NCBI RefSeq assembly: GCF_000382385.1
Contig: NZ_KB908321.1
Span: forward strand, 1-64,000
Direction of reading: 5' to 3'
From: Segatella maculosa DSM 19339 = JCM 15638
Lineage (GTDB): Bacteria; Bacteroidota; Bacteroidia; Bacteroidales; Bacteroidaceae
DNA length: 64,000 bases
Both the position numbers and the translations under genes were made by a program. The notes under the pieces were generated by a model. The model made no database searches. It was not told the DNA's origin and saw only the letters and a list, made by a program, of their open reading frames with translations. Each line of letters opens with the position of its first letter. Position 1 is the stretch's first letter. Shown here one piece after another: positions 45,045-54,133 of this stretch.

Positions 45045-46700
45045 TTAGAAGTGCACGAAAGGAATTACCGTGAAGTAGGAGAGCCCTGATCCTTTTCCGG
45101 CAAAGTTGTCGGCACCGAGATGCTTGGGATAGTAATTCACGGCATTCAGTGCGTCCGTCTCCGTACTCGTCCATGAGCAGTCGGGGTTATCATGGCTGGA
45201 TAATGCTGGTGCACCAACAGCCGTGAACGTTGCATCGATGACAGACATAGTCGCAGGATCGATAGCTGCAGAGCCGCTCCATTGGGTGTACATGGGCAGG
45301 GTGCTGCCGAAAACGTTCCGCAGTTTCATCACTTCGCCAAAGGCGGGCAGATACCATTTGCGGCCGACCATCGAGCCGGATACGGTGATACCACTTGCGG
45401 CCAAGTGGTCGCCATAGCGTGCGGCTGCATAGAAAGCGGGAAAGTCGAGGCTGTTGGCTTTGATGGTCGTTCCGTCTGCGCTTCCTGCGGCCTCCCAAGT
45501 ATATTTGTAGCCGTCCACGTCGTTGAGGGCATCGGTAGGAGTGGCAAATAGGGCACTGTTGGCTTGCGGGGTGGTAGCTCTCCTGTCCCACATAAATCCA
45601 TTATATCCGGTGACGATGGGATACAGAGAGGTTGGTGCGCAATCCAAGGCCATAGCTGTTCCGTCTTTGGTGGCTGTCTTCTCCTCCACGACAAGACCAA
45701 TGGGGGTACGCCCTGCTCGTTCGGCCAATGTGCCGGTGGTGCCGTCGCTGAAAAGGTAGCGCGCAGGGAACACACCATCTTTGATGTCGGGGGCGAACTT
45801 CTTGTTTGCGCCTGCATGGAAGTCTTTGGAGGTATAGTTGGCCGTCACCGTTCCGGGGAAGTGGGTCACGGTGTTGGTCACGGTATATTCGATAGAGAAC
45901 GTGGTGTAAGTACCCGGGGGCAGCACGAAGGTTGCGGAGTTGTCGGCAGGGGTGGCAGTTGCAGGCAGGGTGAAGCCCGTGCCGTCTGTGCCTTGCAGGT
46001 TCAGCGTAATGCTCTGCGAGGGCCCTGCGGGCGCGGTGGCAATGTCGAGACCGGCATCGCCGAAGTTGAAAGTTCCGGCCAAGGGCTTATCGGCGGTTAT
46101 CTTGATTTTAGAGAGTTTGCCGCCGGCTAACTTGCTGTCCGAAGAGAACGGTGTGAGGGTGAAGTAGGCAGCCTTATGGCGCAGGGTGAAGTCGTAGTGG
46201 TCGCCGTTCTTGGTGGCGGTGGCCGTTCCGCAGTCACCACACTCGCCTATCTGTGTTGCCTCGAGAGGCAGCTTCTGGGTCTGCACAGCGGCGATGGTCA
46301 CCTTATCTTTCGTGCCGTTCTTGCCCGTGTAGCGCAGAATGTAGCTCGGGTCGGTGTAGGTGCCGTGGAAGTAGAACGTGGCCGTGGGCACTTTGGTGAG
46401 GGTTCCACCACCGGCCGCGAGTTGGTCGCCGATGTCTGAATGGTGGCTCTCTATCACGTCAGAGCCGGTGTTGAGCCACAGGTGGTCGTTCTCCGTCCAG
46501 TAGAACTTGACCTTTGAACCGGTATATTCGCCGGCGGTGCGGCTCTTGGCAGACTGCGGTGCGGGTGCCTCATCTATCATGGTAAAGGCCGTGGTGCCTG
46601 CCGTCGGGTTGTCTTTGTCCTGCGCAGCGTCGTCGCTTGCACAACCTGCCGTCGAAAGGAGTGCGGCGAGCAGGAACAGGAATGTCATTGCTTTTTTCAT
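45045..46700 (-). CDS. Fimbrillin-family lipoprotein, cassette 2
   Basis: 551 residues. Lipoprotein signal ending STAGC (Cys20), then an acidic linker (ASDDAAQDKDN). The N-terminal region shares FYWTENDHLWLN, IGECGDCG and FTLRHKAAYFTL with the other two. The C-terminal module differs: RKWYLPAFGEVMKLRNVFG and DCSWTSTETDALN resemble a lectin-like/FISUMP-type domain rather than the module of the other two. So the cassette keeps its N-terminal half but has a swapped end. Outer-membrane surface protein expected. Confidence 0.85.
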   Translation of the reverse strand: MKKAMTFLFLLAALLSTAGCASDDAAQDKDNPTAGTTAFTMIDEAPAPQSAKSRTAGEYTGSKVKFYWTENDHLWLNTGSDVIESHHSDIGDQLAAGGGTLTKVPTATFYFHGTYTDPSYILRYTGKNGTKDKVTIAAVQTQKLPLEATQIGECGDCGTATATKNGDHYDFTLRHKAAYFTLTPFSSDSKLAGGKLSKIKITADKPLAGTFNFGDAGLDIATAPAGPSQSITLNLQGTDGTGFTLPATATPADNSATFVLPPGTYTTFSIEYTVTNTVTHFPGTVTANYTSKDFHAGANKKFAPDIKDGVFPARYLFSDGTTGTLAERAGRTPIGLVVEEKTATKDGTAMALDCAPTSLYPIVTGYNGFMWDRRATTPQANSALFATPTDALNDVDGYKYTWEAAGSADGTTIKANSLDFPAFYAAARYGDHLAASGITVSGSMVGRKWYLPAFGEVMKLRNVFGSTLPMYTQWSGSAAIDPATMSVIDATFTAVGAPALSSHDNPDCSWTSTETDALNAVNYYPKHLGADNFAGKGSGLSYFTVIPFVHF

Positions 46701-46763
46701 TGTTTCCTTGTTTTTAATTGTTCTTTACTTGTTTTTACGTTTCACTTGGTTTGTGCTTGGGGC

Positions 46764-47009
46764 CTACCAGCCCTCGTCGAGTGCGTCGTGGTGGCCTCCG
46801 AAGCTGGGCGTGTAGTGCTCGAAGTCTTCGTCCAAGGCGTCTTCGTGGCCGCCTGTTCCCGGCGAATACGGCTCGAACTCCTCGTCAAGGGCATCTTCGT
46901 GCCCTCCGGTTGCGTGCGAGCCGAGCAACAGCCGGCAATAGTCTTCCGTCTCGACCACCCGGATATGGGGAGGCACATAGACCCGCTTTTCTGTTTGTTT
47001 TCTGTTCAT
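46764..47009 (-). CDS. Small peptide with 18-residue repeats, cassette 2 (81 aa)
   Basis: 81 residues. Basic N-terminus (MNRKQTEKRVYVPPHIRVV) with the family Y-x-x-P-x-x-x-V pattern, then CRLLLG and a tail of two and a half repeats of 18 residues (GGHEDALDEEFEPYSPGT, GGHEDALDEDFEHYTPSF, GGHHDALDEGW). The repeats are His/acid/aromatic-rich. First gene of the cassette, 63 bp before the lipoprotein. No signal peptide. Function unknown. Confidence 0.75.
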   Translation of the reverse strand: MNRKQTEKRVYVPPHIRVVETEDYCRLLLGSHATGGHEDALDEEFEPYSPGTGGHEDALDEDFEHYTPSFGGHHDALDEGW

Positions 47010-47452
<443 letters not shown>

Positions 47453-47460
47453 CAAAGGTA
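47453..47460 (-). promoter_or_regulatory. -7 box of cassette 2
   Basis: TACCTTTG on the minus strand, at the same place in the leader as in cassettes 1 and 3. The -33 position is T-rich but lacks a clear TTTG. Confidence 0.5.
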
Positions 47461-47544
47461 AATAAAATTCGGGAAACAGAAAAGGAAAAGGGAGATAATC
47501 TTTCACAGACGGCAAAGAAATCGTGAAATAATGTGTCCCGTTAT

Positions 47545-47575
47545 TTTGCTATCTCGTGCTTTTGGCGTAACTTTG
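47545..47575 (+). promoter_or_regulatory. Promoter of thrS
   Basis: TTTG (47545-47548), 19 bp, TAACTTTG (47568-47575), 34 bp before the thrS ATG at 47610. Confidence 0.7.
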
Positions 47576-47609
47576 CGCTCATAATTGATTGATAAAACTA
47601 ATTTGTAAC

Positions 47610-49559
47610 ATGGTTAAAATCACTTTCCCGGACGGGTCTGTTCGCACGTATGAACAGGGCGTCACCGGTTTGCAAATCGCAGAGAGCATCTCGCCGGCTC
47701 TCGCCCGCAACGTTGTATCTTGCGGGGTTAACGGCGAGACCGTAGAACTGAACCGCCCCATCAACGAAGACGCGACGATTGCACTCTACAAGTTTGAGGA
47801 CGAAGAGGGCAAGCACACCTTCTGGCACACGTCGGCGCATCTGCTTGCCGAAGCCTTGCAGGAGCTTTATCCCGGCATTCAGTTCGGCTTCGGACCGGCC
47901 ATCGAGAACGGCTTCTTCTATGACGTCATGCCGGCCGAAGGGCAGGTGATTTCGGAGAACGACTTCGCCAAGATTGAGGCCAAGATGCTCGAACTGGCCA
48001 AGAAAGACGAGCCCGTCGTGCGGAGAGATGTTTCGAAGGCCGACGCGCTGAAGGAGTTCGAGGCCGACGGTCAGGCCTACAAATGCGAGCACATTGCACA
48101 GGACTTGGAAGACGGTACCATCTCCACCTACACGCAGGGCCGCTTCACCGACCTTTGCCGCGGTCCGCACCTGATGTCCACCGGGCTCATCAAGGCCGTC
48201 AAGATAACGAGCGTGGCCGGCGCATTCTGGCGCGGAGACGCCAAGCGCGAGCAGATGACGCGCATCTACGGCATCACGTTCCCGAAGAAGAAGATGCTCG
48301 ACGAATACCTCGTCATGCTCGAAGAGGCCAAGAAGCGCGACCACCGCAAGATAGGCAAGGAGATGGAGCTCTTCATGTTCTCCGACCGCGTGGGCAAGGG
48401 GCTACCCATCTGGCTGCCGAAAGGCACGCAACTGCGTCTGCGCCTGCAGGAACTCCTGCGTAGCCTCCTGCGTCCCTATCACTATCAGGAGGTCATCACG
48501 CCCGGCATCGGCGGCAAGAGCCTCTACGTTACCTCGGGCCACTATGCCCACTACGGGAAAGATGCGTTCCAGCCTATCCACACGCCCGAAGAGGACGAGG
48601 AATACATGCTCAAGCCCATGAACTGCCCCCACCACTGCGAAGTCTACGCCCGCAAGCCGCGCTCCTACAAAGACCTGCCGCTGCGCATCGCAGAGTTCGG
48701 TACCGTGTTCCGCTACGAGAAGAGCGGTGAGCTGCACGGACTCACCCGCGTGCGCAGCTTCACGCAGGACGACGCCCATATCTTCGTGCGCTCCGACCAA
48801 GTGAGGGCCGAGTTCGAGGCCAATATCGATATCATTCTCAAGGTGTTCAAGATGTTCAACTTCGACAACTACGAGGCGCAGATATCCCTCCGTGACCCGA
48901 AAGACAAAGAGAAGTACATCGGCTCCGACGAGGTGTGGGAGGAGAGCCAGAGCGCCATTCGCGAGGCTTGCAAGGAAAAGGGCCTCACGGCACGCGAGGA
49001 GATAGGCGAGGCCGCCTTCTACGGACCGAAGCTCGACTTCATGGTCAAAGATGCCATCGGCCGCAAGTGGCAGTTGGGCACCATTCAGGTGGACTACAAC
49101 CTGCCGGCCCGTTTCAAGCTGGAATATACGACCGAGGACAACGCCAAGCAGACGCCCGTGATGATACACCGCGCACCGTTCGGCTCGCTCGAGCGCTTCA
49201 CAGCCGTGCTCATCGAGCACACCGCAGGCCACTTCCCCCTGTGGCTGACGCCCGACCAAGTGGCCGTGCTCCCCATCTCTGAGAAATATAATGACTATGC
49301 AAGGCGAGTAGTCGACCATCTCGACGCTGCAGGCGTGCGTTGCGTCATCGACGACCGCAACGAGAAAATCGGCCGCAAGATACGCGACAACGAGCTCAAG
49401 CGCGTGCCTTACATGGTAATCGTGGGCGAGAAGGAAGCCGCCGAGGGCCTCGTCTCCATGCGCAAGCAAGGCGGCGGCGAGCAGGCCACGATGACGATGG
49501 AGGCGTTTGCAAAGCGCATCAACGACGAGGTGGCCGAGCAGCTGAAGACGTTAGACTGA
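47610..49559 (+). CDS. thrS: Threonyl-tRNA synthetase
   Basis: 649 residues from the ATG at 47610 ([16 protein letters not shown]); an ATG at 47589 adds 7 unlike residues. TGS and editing domains precede the class II catalytic core ([40 protein letters not shown], zinc Cys/His ligands in KPMNCPHHC and [13 protein letters not shown] [10 protein letters not shown]), ending in the anticodon-binding domain. Followed by its own terminator; infC, rpmI and rplT do not follow here. Confidence 0.96.
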   Translation: MVKITFPDGSVRTYEQGVTGLQIAESISPALARNVVSCGVNGETVELNRPINEDATIALYKFEDEEGKHTFWHTSAHLLAEALQELYPGIQFGFGPAIENGFFYDVMPAEGQVISENDFAKIEAKMLELAKKDEPVVRRDVSKADALKEFEADGQAYKCEHIAQDLEDGTISTYTQGRFTDLCRGPHLMSTGLIKAVKITSVAGAFWRGDAKREQMTRIYGITFPKKKMLDEYLVMLEEAKKRDHRKIGKEMELFMFSDRVGKGLPIWLPKGTQLRLRLQELLRSLLRPYHYQEVITPGIGGKSLYVTSGHYAHYGKDAFQPIHTPEEDEEYMLKPMNCPHHCEVYARKPRSYKDLPLRIAEFGTVFRYEKSGELHGLTRVRSFTQDDAHIFVRSDQVRAEFEANIDIILKVFKMFNFDNYEAQISLRDPKDKEKYIGSDEVWEESQSAIREACKEKGLTAREEIGEAAFYGPKLDFMVKDAIGRKWQLGTIQVDYNLPARFKLEYTTEDNAKQTPVMIHRAPFGSLERFTAVLIEHTAGHFPLWLTPDQVAVLPISEKYNDYARRVVDHLDAAGVRCVIDDRNEKIGRKIRDNELKRVPYMVIVGEKEAAEGLVSMRKQGGGEQATMTMEAFAKRINDEVAEQLKTLD

Positions 49560-49600
49560 CCCTTCACGCCGGCCCTGCAGGACAGGCGCGTCACACGGTA

Positions 49601-49647
49601 AGGCAGACAACATGACACCCGCAGCGGTGTCTGTTGTCTGCCTTTCT
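49601..49647 (+). terminator. Terminator of thrS
   Basis: AGGCAGACAACA pairs with TGTTGTCTGCCT around a GC-rich loop that itself pairs, followed by TTTC. About 40 bp after the stop. Confidence 0.82.
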
Positions 49648-49707
49648 TATGCGCTGTCGCCACGCCTCCGGTCACGGGCTTTCTGTCGACGAGGAGTTCC
49701 ACGGCTG

Positions 49708-49838
49708 TTTCATCTATGTGGAACTGTGCATTCCACGTACGTGGAACTGTGTGTTTCATCTACGTGGAATTGTGTGTTCCACGTACGTGGAACCATGTGT
49801 TTCATCTATGTGGGACTGTGTGTTTCACGTATGTAGGG
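49708..49838. repeat. Array G: 23-bp palindromic tandem units
   Basis: Units start at 49708, 49731, 49754, 49777, 49800 and 49823, exactly 23 bp apart. Core TTCCACGTACGTGGAA is a perfect 16-bp palindrome; the alternate units read TTTCATCTACGTGGAA and are imperfect. It lies between the converging thrS and rlmH. Confidence 0.9.
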
Positions 49839-49912
49839 CAGGTTGTTCTATATGCCTGTCCGTTCGGCAAGCAACTTGTCAACCCATTGACTTGTCGGCT
49901 TGTGGGCTAAGG

Positions 49913-50383
49913 CTATTCGTGATGGTAGGGCTCGCCTTTGATGATGGTGCAGGCGCGATAGAGTTGTTCGGTGAAGATGAGGCGCACCATCTGGTGGCTG
50001 AACGTCATGGGCGAGAGGGAGAGGCGTTCGTTGGCGCGGGCGTAGATGTCGGGGGAGAATCCGTAGGGACCGCCGATGAGGAAGACGAGACGTCGGGCGG
50101 TCTGCTGCTTTTGCTGCAACCAGCGGGCGAATGCGGTCGAGGTGTGCTGCGGTCCATGCTCGTCTAAGAGGACGAGGGTGTCGGTGGGGTGGAGGAGGCG
50201 CAGGACGAGGTGGCCCTCGCTCACCTTCTGCTGTTCTTCGCTGAGGCTCTTGGTGTTTTTCAGTTCGGGGACGACGGTGATGTCGAACGGCATGTAGTGT
50301 GTGATGCGACGGTGATAGTCGTCGATGCCGGCGAGGAGGTGCTTGTCGGTGGTTTTGCCTATGAGTATGAGGCGCGTCTTCAT
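49913..50383 (-). CDS. rlmH: 23S rRNA pseudouridine-1915 methyltransferase
   Basis: 156 residues, the family length. SPOUT knot with LIGGPYGFSPDIY and LSLSPMTFSHQMVRLIFTEQ-type signature at the C-terminus. It methylates pseudouridine 1915 of 23S rRNA in the assembled ribosome. 1 bp separates it from the upstream gene's stop. Confidence 0.95.
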   Translation of the reverse strand: MKTRLILIGKTTDKHLLAGIDDYHRRITHYMPFDITVVPELKNTKSLSEEQQKVSEGHLVLRLLHPTDTLVLLDEHGPQHTSTAFARWLQQKQQTARRLVFLIGGPYGFSPDIYARANERLSLSPMTFSHQMVRLIFTEQLYRACTIIKGEPYHHE

Positions 50384-50384
50384 G

Positions 50385-50666
50385 TCATTGTTTCTTTCTG
50401 CGTGGGAACCATCCTTTTTCTACCCGCTTCTTTTGCTCGAACAGTTCACCGATGCTCCAAAGGAGCGATGCGCCGAGGACGCCGAGCACGGACGACCATA
50501 CGACGTGGGCGACGCAGAGGGAAGCGGCAATGGAGGCGATGCCGAGAGCGAGGAAGAGGGGCCATGGGCGAGTGCCGAAGTAGTACTCGGTCTTGACGAC
50601 GATGGGGTGGAAGATGCCGATGATGAGGAAGGTGGAGAGGGCGATGATGATGCCTGTGAGATACAT
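50385..50666 (-). CDS. DUF4491 membrane protein
   Basis: 93 residues from the ATG at 50666 (MYLTGIIIALSTFLIIGIFH). The in-frame ATG at 50696 would lie over the -7 box. Three hydrophobic segments, the motif HPIVVKTEYYFGTRPWP and a C-terminal basic end (KKRVEKGWFPRRKKQ) match DUF4491 of Bacteroidetes. Function unknown; inner membrane. Box TACCTTTG at 50686-50693. Confidence 0.85.
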   Translation of the reverse strand: MYLTGIIIALSTFLIIGIFHPIVVKTEYYFGTRPWPLFLALGIASIAASLCVAHVVWSSVLGVLGASLLWSIGELFEQKKRVEKGWFPRRKKQ

Positions 50667-50737
50667 ATATAGTGATTTTAGGCGGCAAAGGTACAAAAAA
50701 TAGTTGTGAAACGACGTGGTTTTTCGTCGAAAATGCT

Positions 50738-50745
50738 TATCTTTG
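50738..50745 (+). promoter_or_regulatory. -7 box of the phosphohexomutase gene
   Basis: TATCTTTG, 21 bp before the ATG at 50767; only a weak T-rich -33 element. Confidence 0.5.
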
Positions 50746-50766
50746 CCCTAAACCAACTAAATACTT

Positions 50767-52521
50767 ATGATTATGACAAACAGTGCAGAACTTATTTCAC
50801 AGTGCGAGGCGAAAGCTAAGCAATGGCTTGCTCCGGCCTTTGACGAGGAGACGCGGAGGGCGGTCGAGGCACAGCTGGCTGCGACGGACAAGACGGAGTT
50901 GATCGAAAGTTTCTATAAGGATCTCGAGTTCGGGACAGGTGGGCTGCGCGGCATCATGGGCGCGGGCTCGAACCGTATGAATGTCTATACGGTGGGCATG
51001 GCTACACAGGGCTTTGCCAACTATCTGAAGAAAAACTTCGAGGGCAAGAAAGATATCGCGGTGGTCGTGTGTCACGATTGCCGAAACAACAGTCGTAAGT
51101 TCGCCGAGACCGTGGCGAACATCTTCTCGGCCAACGGCATCAAGGTCTATCTGTTCGACGATATGCGGCCCACGCCCGAGTGCTCGTATGCCATTCGTCA
51201 CTTGGGGTGTCAGGCCGGCGTGAACATAACGGCGAGCCACAACCCGAAGGAGTATAACGGCTACAAGGCTTATTGGGAAGACGGAGCGCAGGTGTTGGCT
51301 CCGCACGACAAAGGTATCATCGACGAGGTGGGCAAGGTGAAGGTGGAGGACGTGAAGTTCAAGGGCAATCCGGCGCTCATTCAACTCATCGGCAAGGATA
51401 TCGACGAGCCTTACCTGAACGAAATACATACGTTGAGCATCGACCCCGAGGTAATCAAACGTCAGCACGACCTGAAGATAGTCTACACACCGCTCCACGG
51501 CACGGGTATGATGTCTATTCCGCAGAGCCTGAAGTTGTGGGGCTTCGACAATGTGCATTGTGTGAAAGAGCAGATGGTGCGCAGCGGCGACTTCCCCACG
51601 GTGGTAAGCCCGAACCCCGAGAACGGCGAGGCATTGGCGCTGGCCATTCGCGACGCCAAAGCCTTGGACGCTGACATCGTGATGGCTTCAGACCCCGATG
51701 CCGACCGCGTGGGTATGGCTTGCAAGAACGACAAGGGTGAGTGGGTGCTCATCAACGGCAATCAAACGTGCCTGCTCTTCCTTTATTATATCATTACCAA
51801 CCGCAAGGCAAAGGGCCTGTTGAAGCCGACCGACTTCATCGTGAAGACCATCGTGACGACTGAGGTCATTAAGAAGGTGGCCGACAAGGCGGGCATTGAG
51901 ATGCGCGACTGCTACACGGGGTTCAAGTGGATTGCCCGCGAGATTCGCCTCTCCGAGGGTAAACAGAAATACATCGGTGGCGGCGAGGAGAGCTATGGCT
52001 TCCTTGCACAAGACTTCGTGCGCGACAAGGACGCCGTGTCGGCCATGAGCCTGCTGGCAGAGATTTGCGCGTGGGCCAAGGACCAAGGCAAGACGCTCTA
52101 CGACGTGCTGATGGATATCTACTTGGAGTATGGCTTCTCGAAGGAGTTCACGGTGAACGTAGTCCGTCCGGGCAAGACAGGTGCAGATGAAATCAGGCAG
52201 ATGATGACCAACTTCCGCAACAACCCGCCGAAGGAACTCGGGGGCAGTAAGGTTGTGCTGTGGAAAGACTACCAGTCGCTCGAGGCCCTGCACGCAGACG
52301 GCAGCAAGACCAAGCTCGATATGCCCGACACGAGCAACGTGCTGCAGTGGTTCTGCGACGACGGTACGAAGGTGAGCGTGCGCCCCTCGGGCACCGAACC
52401 GAAAATCAAGTTCTACCTTGAAGTGAAGGGCGAGATGAAGCACGCCTCGGAGTATGCCGCACTCGACGCCCGGGGCATGGAGAAGGTGAACGCCATCAAA
52501 AAGAGTCTTGGATTAGAATAA
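50767..52521 (+). CDS. Phosphoglucomutase/phosphomannomutase-type enzyme
   Basis: 584 residues. Active-site serine motif TASHNPKEYNGYK, metal-binding DPDADRVG, substrate loop GGGEESYGF and phosphate-binding RPSGTEPKIKFY, in the order of the alpha-D-phosphohexomutase superfamily. It interconverts hexose 1- and 6-phosphates; a phosphoglucomutase function is likely from length and family. An ATG at 50773 would be 2 codons shorter. First of a two-gene unit with the MaoC-type gene. Confidence 0.92.
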   Translation: MIMTNSAELISQCEAKAKQWLAPAFDEETRRAVEAQLAATDKTELIESFYKDLEFGTGGLRGIMGAGSNRMNVYTVGMATQGFANYLKKNFEGKKDIAVVVCHDCRNNSRKFAETVANIFSANGIKVYLFDDMRPTPECSYAIRHLGCQAGVNITASHNPKEYNGYKAYWEDGAQVLAPHDKGIIDEVGKVKVEDVKFKGNPALIQLIGKDIDEPYLNEIHTLSIDPEVIKRQHDLKIVYTPLHGTGMMSIPQSLKLWGFDNVHCVKEQMVRSGDFPTVVSPNPENGEALALAIRDAKALDADIVMASDPDADRVGMACKNDKGEWVLINGNQTCLLFLYYIITNRKAKGLLKPTDFIVKTIVTTEVIKKVADKAGIEMRDCYTGFKWIAREIRLSEGKQKYIGGGEESYGFLAQDFVRDKDAVSAMSLLAEICAWAKDQGKTLYDVLMDIYLEYGFSKEFTVNVVRPGKTGADEIRQMMTNFRNNPPKELGGSKVVLWKDYQSLEALHADGSKTKLDMPDTSNVLQWFCDDGTKVSVRPSGTEPKIKFYLEVKGEMKHASEYAALDARGMEKVNAIKKSLGLE

Positions 52522-52533
52522 AAAGAATAAAGC

Positions 52534-53004
52534 ATGAGCAAGTTAATTGTCAATTCATACGAAGAGTTCGCATCGCATCTCGGCCGTCAGCTTGGCGTGT
52601 CGGAGTGGTTGCAGGTAGACCAAGAGCGCATTAACAACTTCGCCGACGCTACGCTCGACCACCAGTGGATACACGTAGACGAGGCGCGCGCCAAGGCCGA
52701 GAGTCCTTACAAGAGCACCATTGCCCACGGCTACCTGACGCTCTCCCTGCTGCCTTACATGTGGAACCAAATCATCGAGGTGAACAACCTCAAGATGATG
52801 GTCAACTACGGCATGGACCGAATGCGCTTCGGCAAGCCCGTCCTCACGGGCAGTCGTGTGCGCCTTGTGACGGCGCTCGATGCCATCGAGAACCTGCGTG
52901 GCATCTGCAAGGCACAGATTGGTTTCAAGATTGAGATAGAAGGCGAGAAGAAGCCCGCCCTCGAGGGTGAGGCCACGTTCCTTTATTATTTTACTAACTC
53001 TTAA
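52534..53004 (+). CDS. MaoC-like hot-dog dehydratase
   Basis: 156 residues. Hot-dog fold with the hydratase motif: FADATLDHQWIHVDEARA and YKSTIAHGYLTLSLLP. (R)-specific enoyl-CoA hydratase-type activity is expected; the real substrate is unknown. 12 bp after the phosphohexomutase gene. Confidence 0.87.
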   Translation: MSKLIVNSYEEFASHLGRQLGVSEWLQVDQERINNFADATLDHQWIHVDEARAKAESPYKSTIAHGYLTLSLLPYMWNQIIEVNNLKMMVNYGMDRMRFGKPVLTGSRVRLVTALDAIENLRGICKAQIGFKIEIEGEKKPALEGEATFLYYFTNS

Positions 53005-53076
53005 TCTCTCCCAGAAGCCTCCCCCAAAAGCCTCTCCCCCGACCCCTCTCCCAAGGAGAGGGGAGTAAAATGCAAA

Positions 53077-53115
53077 TAGACCTTGCGAACACTTTAGTTC
53101 ACAAGGTCTATTTTG
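53077..53115 (+). terminator. Terminator of the phosphohexomutase-maoC unit
   Basis: 34-bp hairpin (53077-53110; arms TAGACCTTG and CAAGGTCTA), followed by TTTTG. The loop half TTAGTTCACAAGGTCT is the same as in the hairpin after the DUF3127 gene. Confidence 0.78.
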
Positions 53116-53152
53116 TTTATCATGCATTTTTCATCATTGCCTGCAAGCTTGG

Positions 53153-53425
53153 ACTCCCCCTCCTTCGGAGGGGGTTGGGGGGAGGCTTTCTGTGGGTGGG
53201 CTTTTTTTTAACGGGGAGGGCAACACAGACAAGCGAGTTAATCATAAGGTGAATTTTGATTTTGACTAAATACAGGTAAGTCGTGCGCCCTCCCCAAGAA
53301 ACCTCCCCCGCCCCCCGAAAACCTCCCCCGCCCCCTCCGAAGGAGGGGAGACCGAGCTTGCACCAAATTAGTTTGCACGCTGTTCGCGCTCCCCTCCCTT
53401 CGGGAGGGGTCGGGGGTGGGTTTGA
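53153..53425. repeat. REP-like hairpins around an 83-bp element
   Basis: CCTCCCCC/GGAGGGG-type hairpins occur at 53153-53200 and 53303-53425. The 83-bp element at 53213-53295 differs from that at 44217-44299 at one visible position (CAACACAGAC for CAACACTGAC). No gene is supported in 53005-53430. Confidence 0.8.
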
Positions 53426-53430
53426 GGGCT

Positions 53431-53880
53431 TTAATTCCCGTGCTGCCCAATTCCCCCTTCTTCTTTTTTCTTTTTCTTCTTTTCTTCCTTCCGCTTCGGG
53501 TTATCCACTTCCACTTCTATTTTCTTCAGCGTGTCGGCGATAGACTGCTTCCAGCGCACCAATATACGGGGACGCTTCAACGAAGTGGCACACACGTCGA
53601 CTTCCTTAGCCTCCATCTTCGAGGGAATCGTAGTACGAATGGAAAAGATGTCGCCGAGGTCGAGCGAACCGCCGAGGGTGACCACCTCCTTGATGATGTT
53701 TTTCAGCGTGATGAGCACGTTGCGCACGTCGCCCTCACTCAATGAGGTTTCACGCACGATGCGCTCCACGAGCCACGTCGACGAGAACTTGTTCGGAGCC
53801 TTGGGTTCTGCACAATAAGCCTTCTGCCCTTTTTTCGGGCCTACGCCGAGCACGCGCTCGACAACTTTAAAGATAATCAT
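53431..53880 (-). CDS. HU-related DNA-binding protein, cassette 3
   Basis: 149 residues. HU-related core (KVVERVLGVGPKKGQKAYC, then IVRETSLSEGDVRNVLITLK, GSLDLGDIFSIRTTIPS), long Lys run in the tail and the end GIGQHGN. Closer to the cassette 1 protein than to that of cassette 2 in the central helix. Last gene of the cassette. Confidence 0.85.
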   Translation of the reverse strand: MIIFKVVERVLGVGPKKGQKAYCAEPKAPNKFSSTWLVERIVRETSLSEGDVRNVLITLKNIIKEVVTLGGSLDLGDIFSIRTTIPSKMEAKEVDVCATSLKRPRILVRWKQSIADTLKKIEVEVDNPKRKEEKKKKKKEEGGIGQHGN

Positions 53881-53959
53881 GTTTTTAATGTATTAAATGA
53901 ATAAATGTGGGGCTCGGTCGTGAGGCCTTGCCCCGTTAACGAAATTTGTTTTCATTTTG

Positions 53960-54115
53960 CCTCTCCGTTGAGAGGTCTCTGCCTTCTTACCGAGAAGTCT
54001 TTTGTCTTCCTATTGAGAAGCCTTTTGTGTTCCCATTGGGAAAGGTCTTGTCTTCCTATTGGGAACACCTTGGTCTTCCTATTGGGAAAGATCGAGGCTT
54101 CTCACTGGGGAATAC
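53960..54115. repeat. Array H: 23-bp palindromic tandem units
   Basis: Units start at 53983, 54006, 54029, 54052, 54075 and 54098, exactly 23 bp apart, with a weaker one at 53960. Cores CTTCCTATTGGGAA, GTTCCCATTGGGAA, CTTCTTACCGAGAAG: palindromes whose arms change together. It fills the gap between the lipoprotein and HU-related genes of cassette 3. Confidence 0.88.
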
Positions 54116-54133
54116 GATTTTAAAATCATTTTC

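Noticed and set aside
48402..49469. 355-codon minus-strand frame within thrS
   Set aside because: Antisense shadow of thrS in G+C-rich codons.
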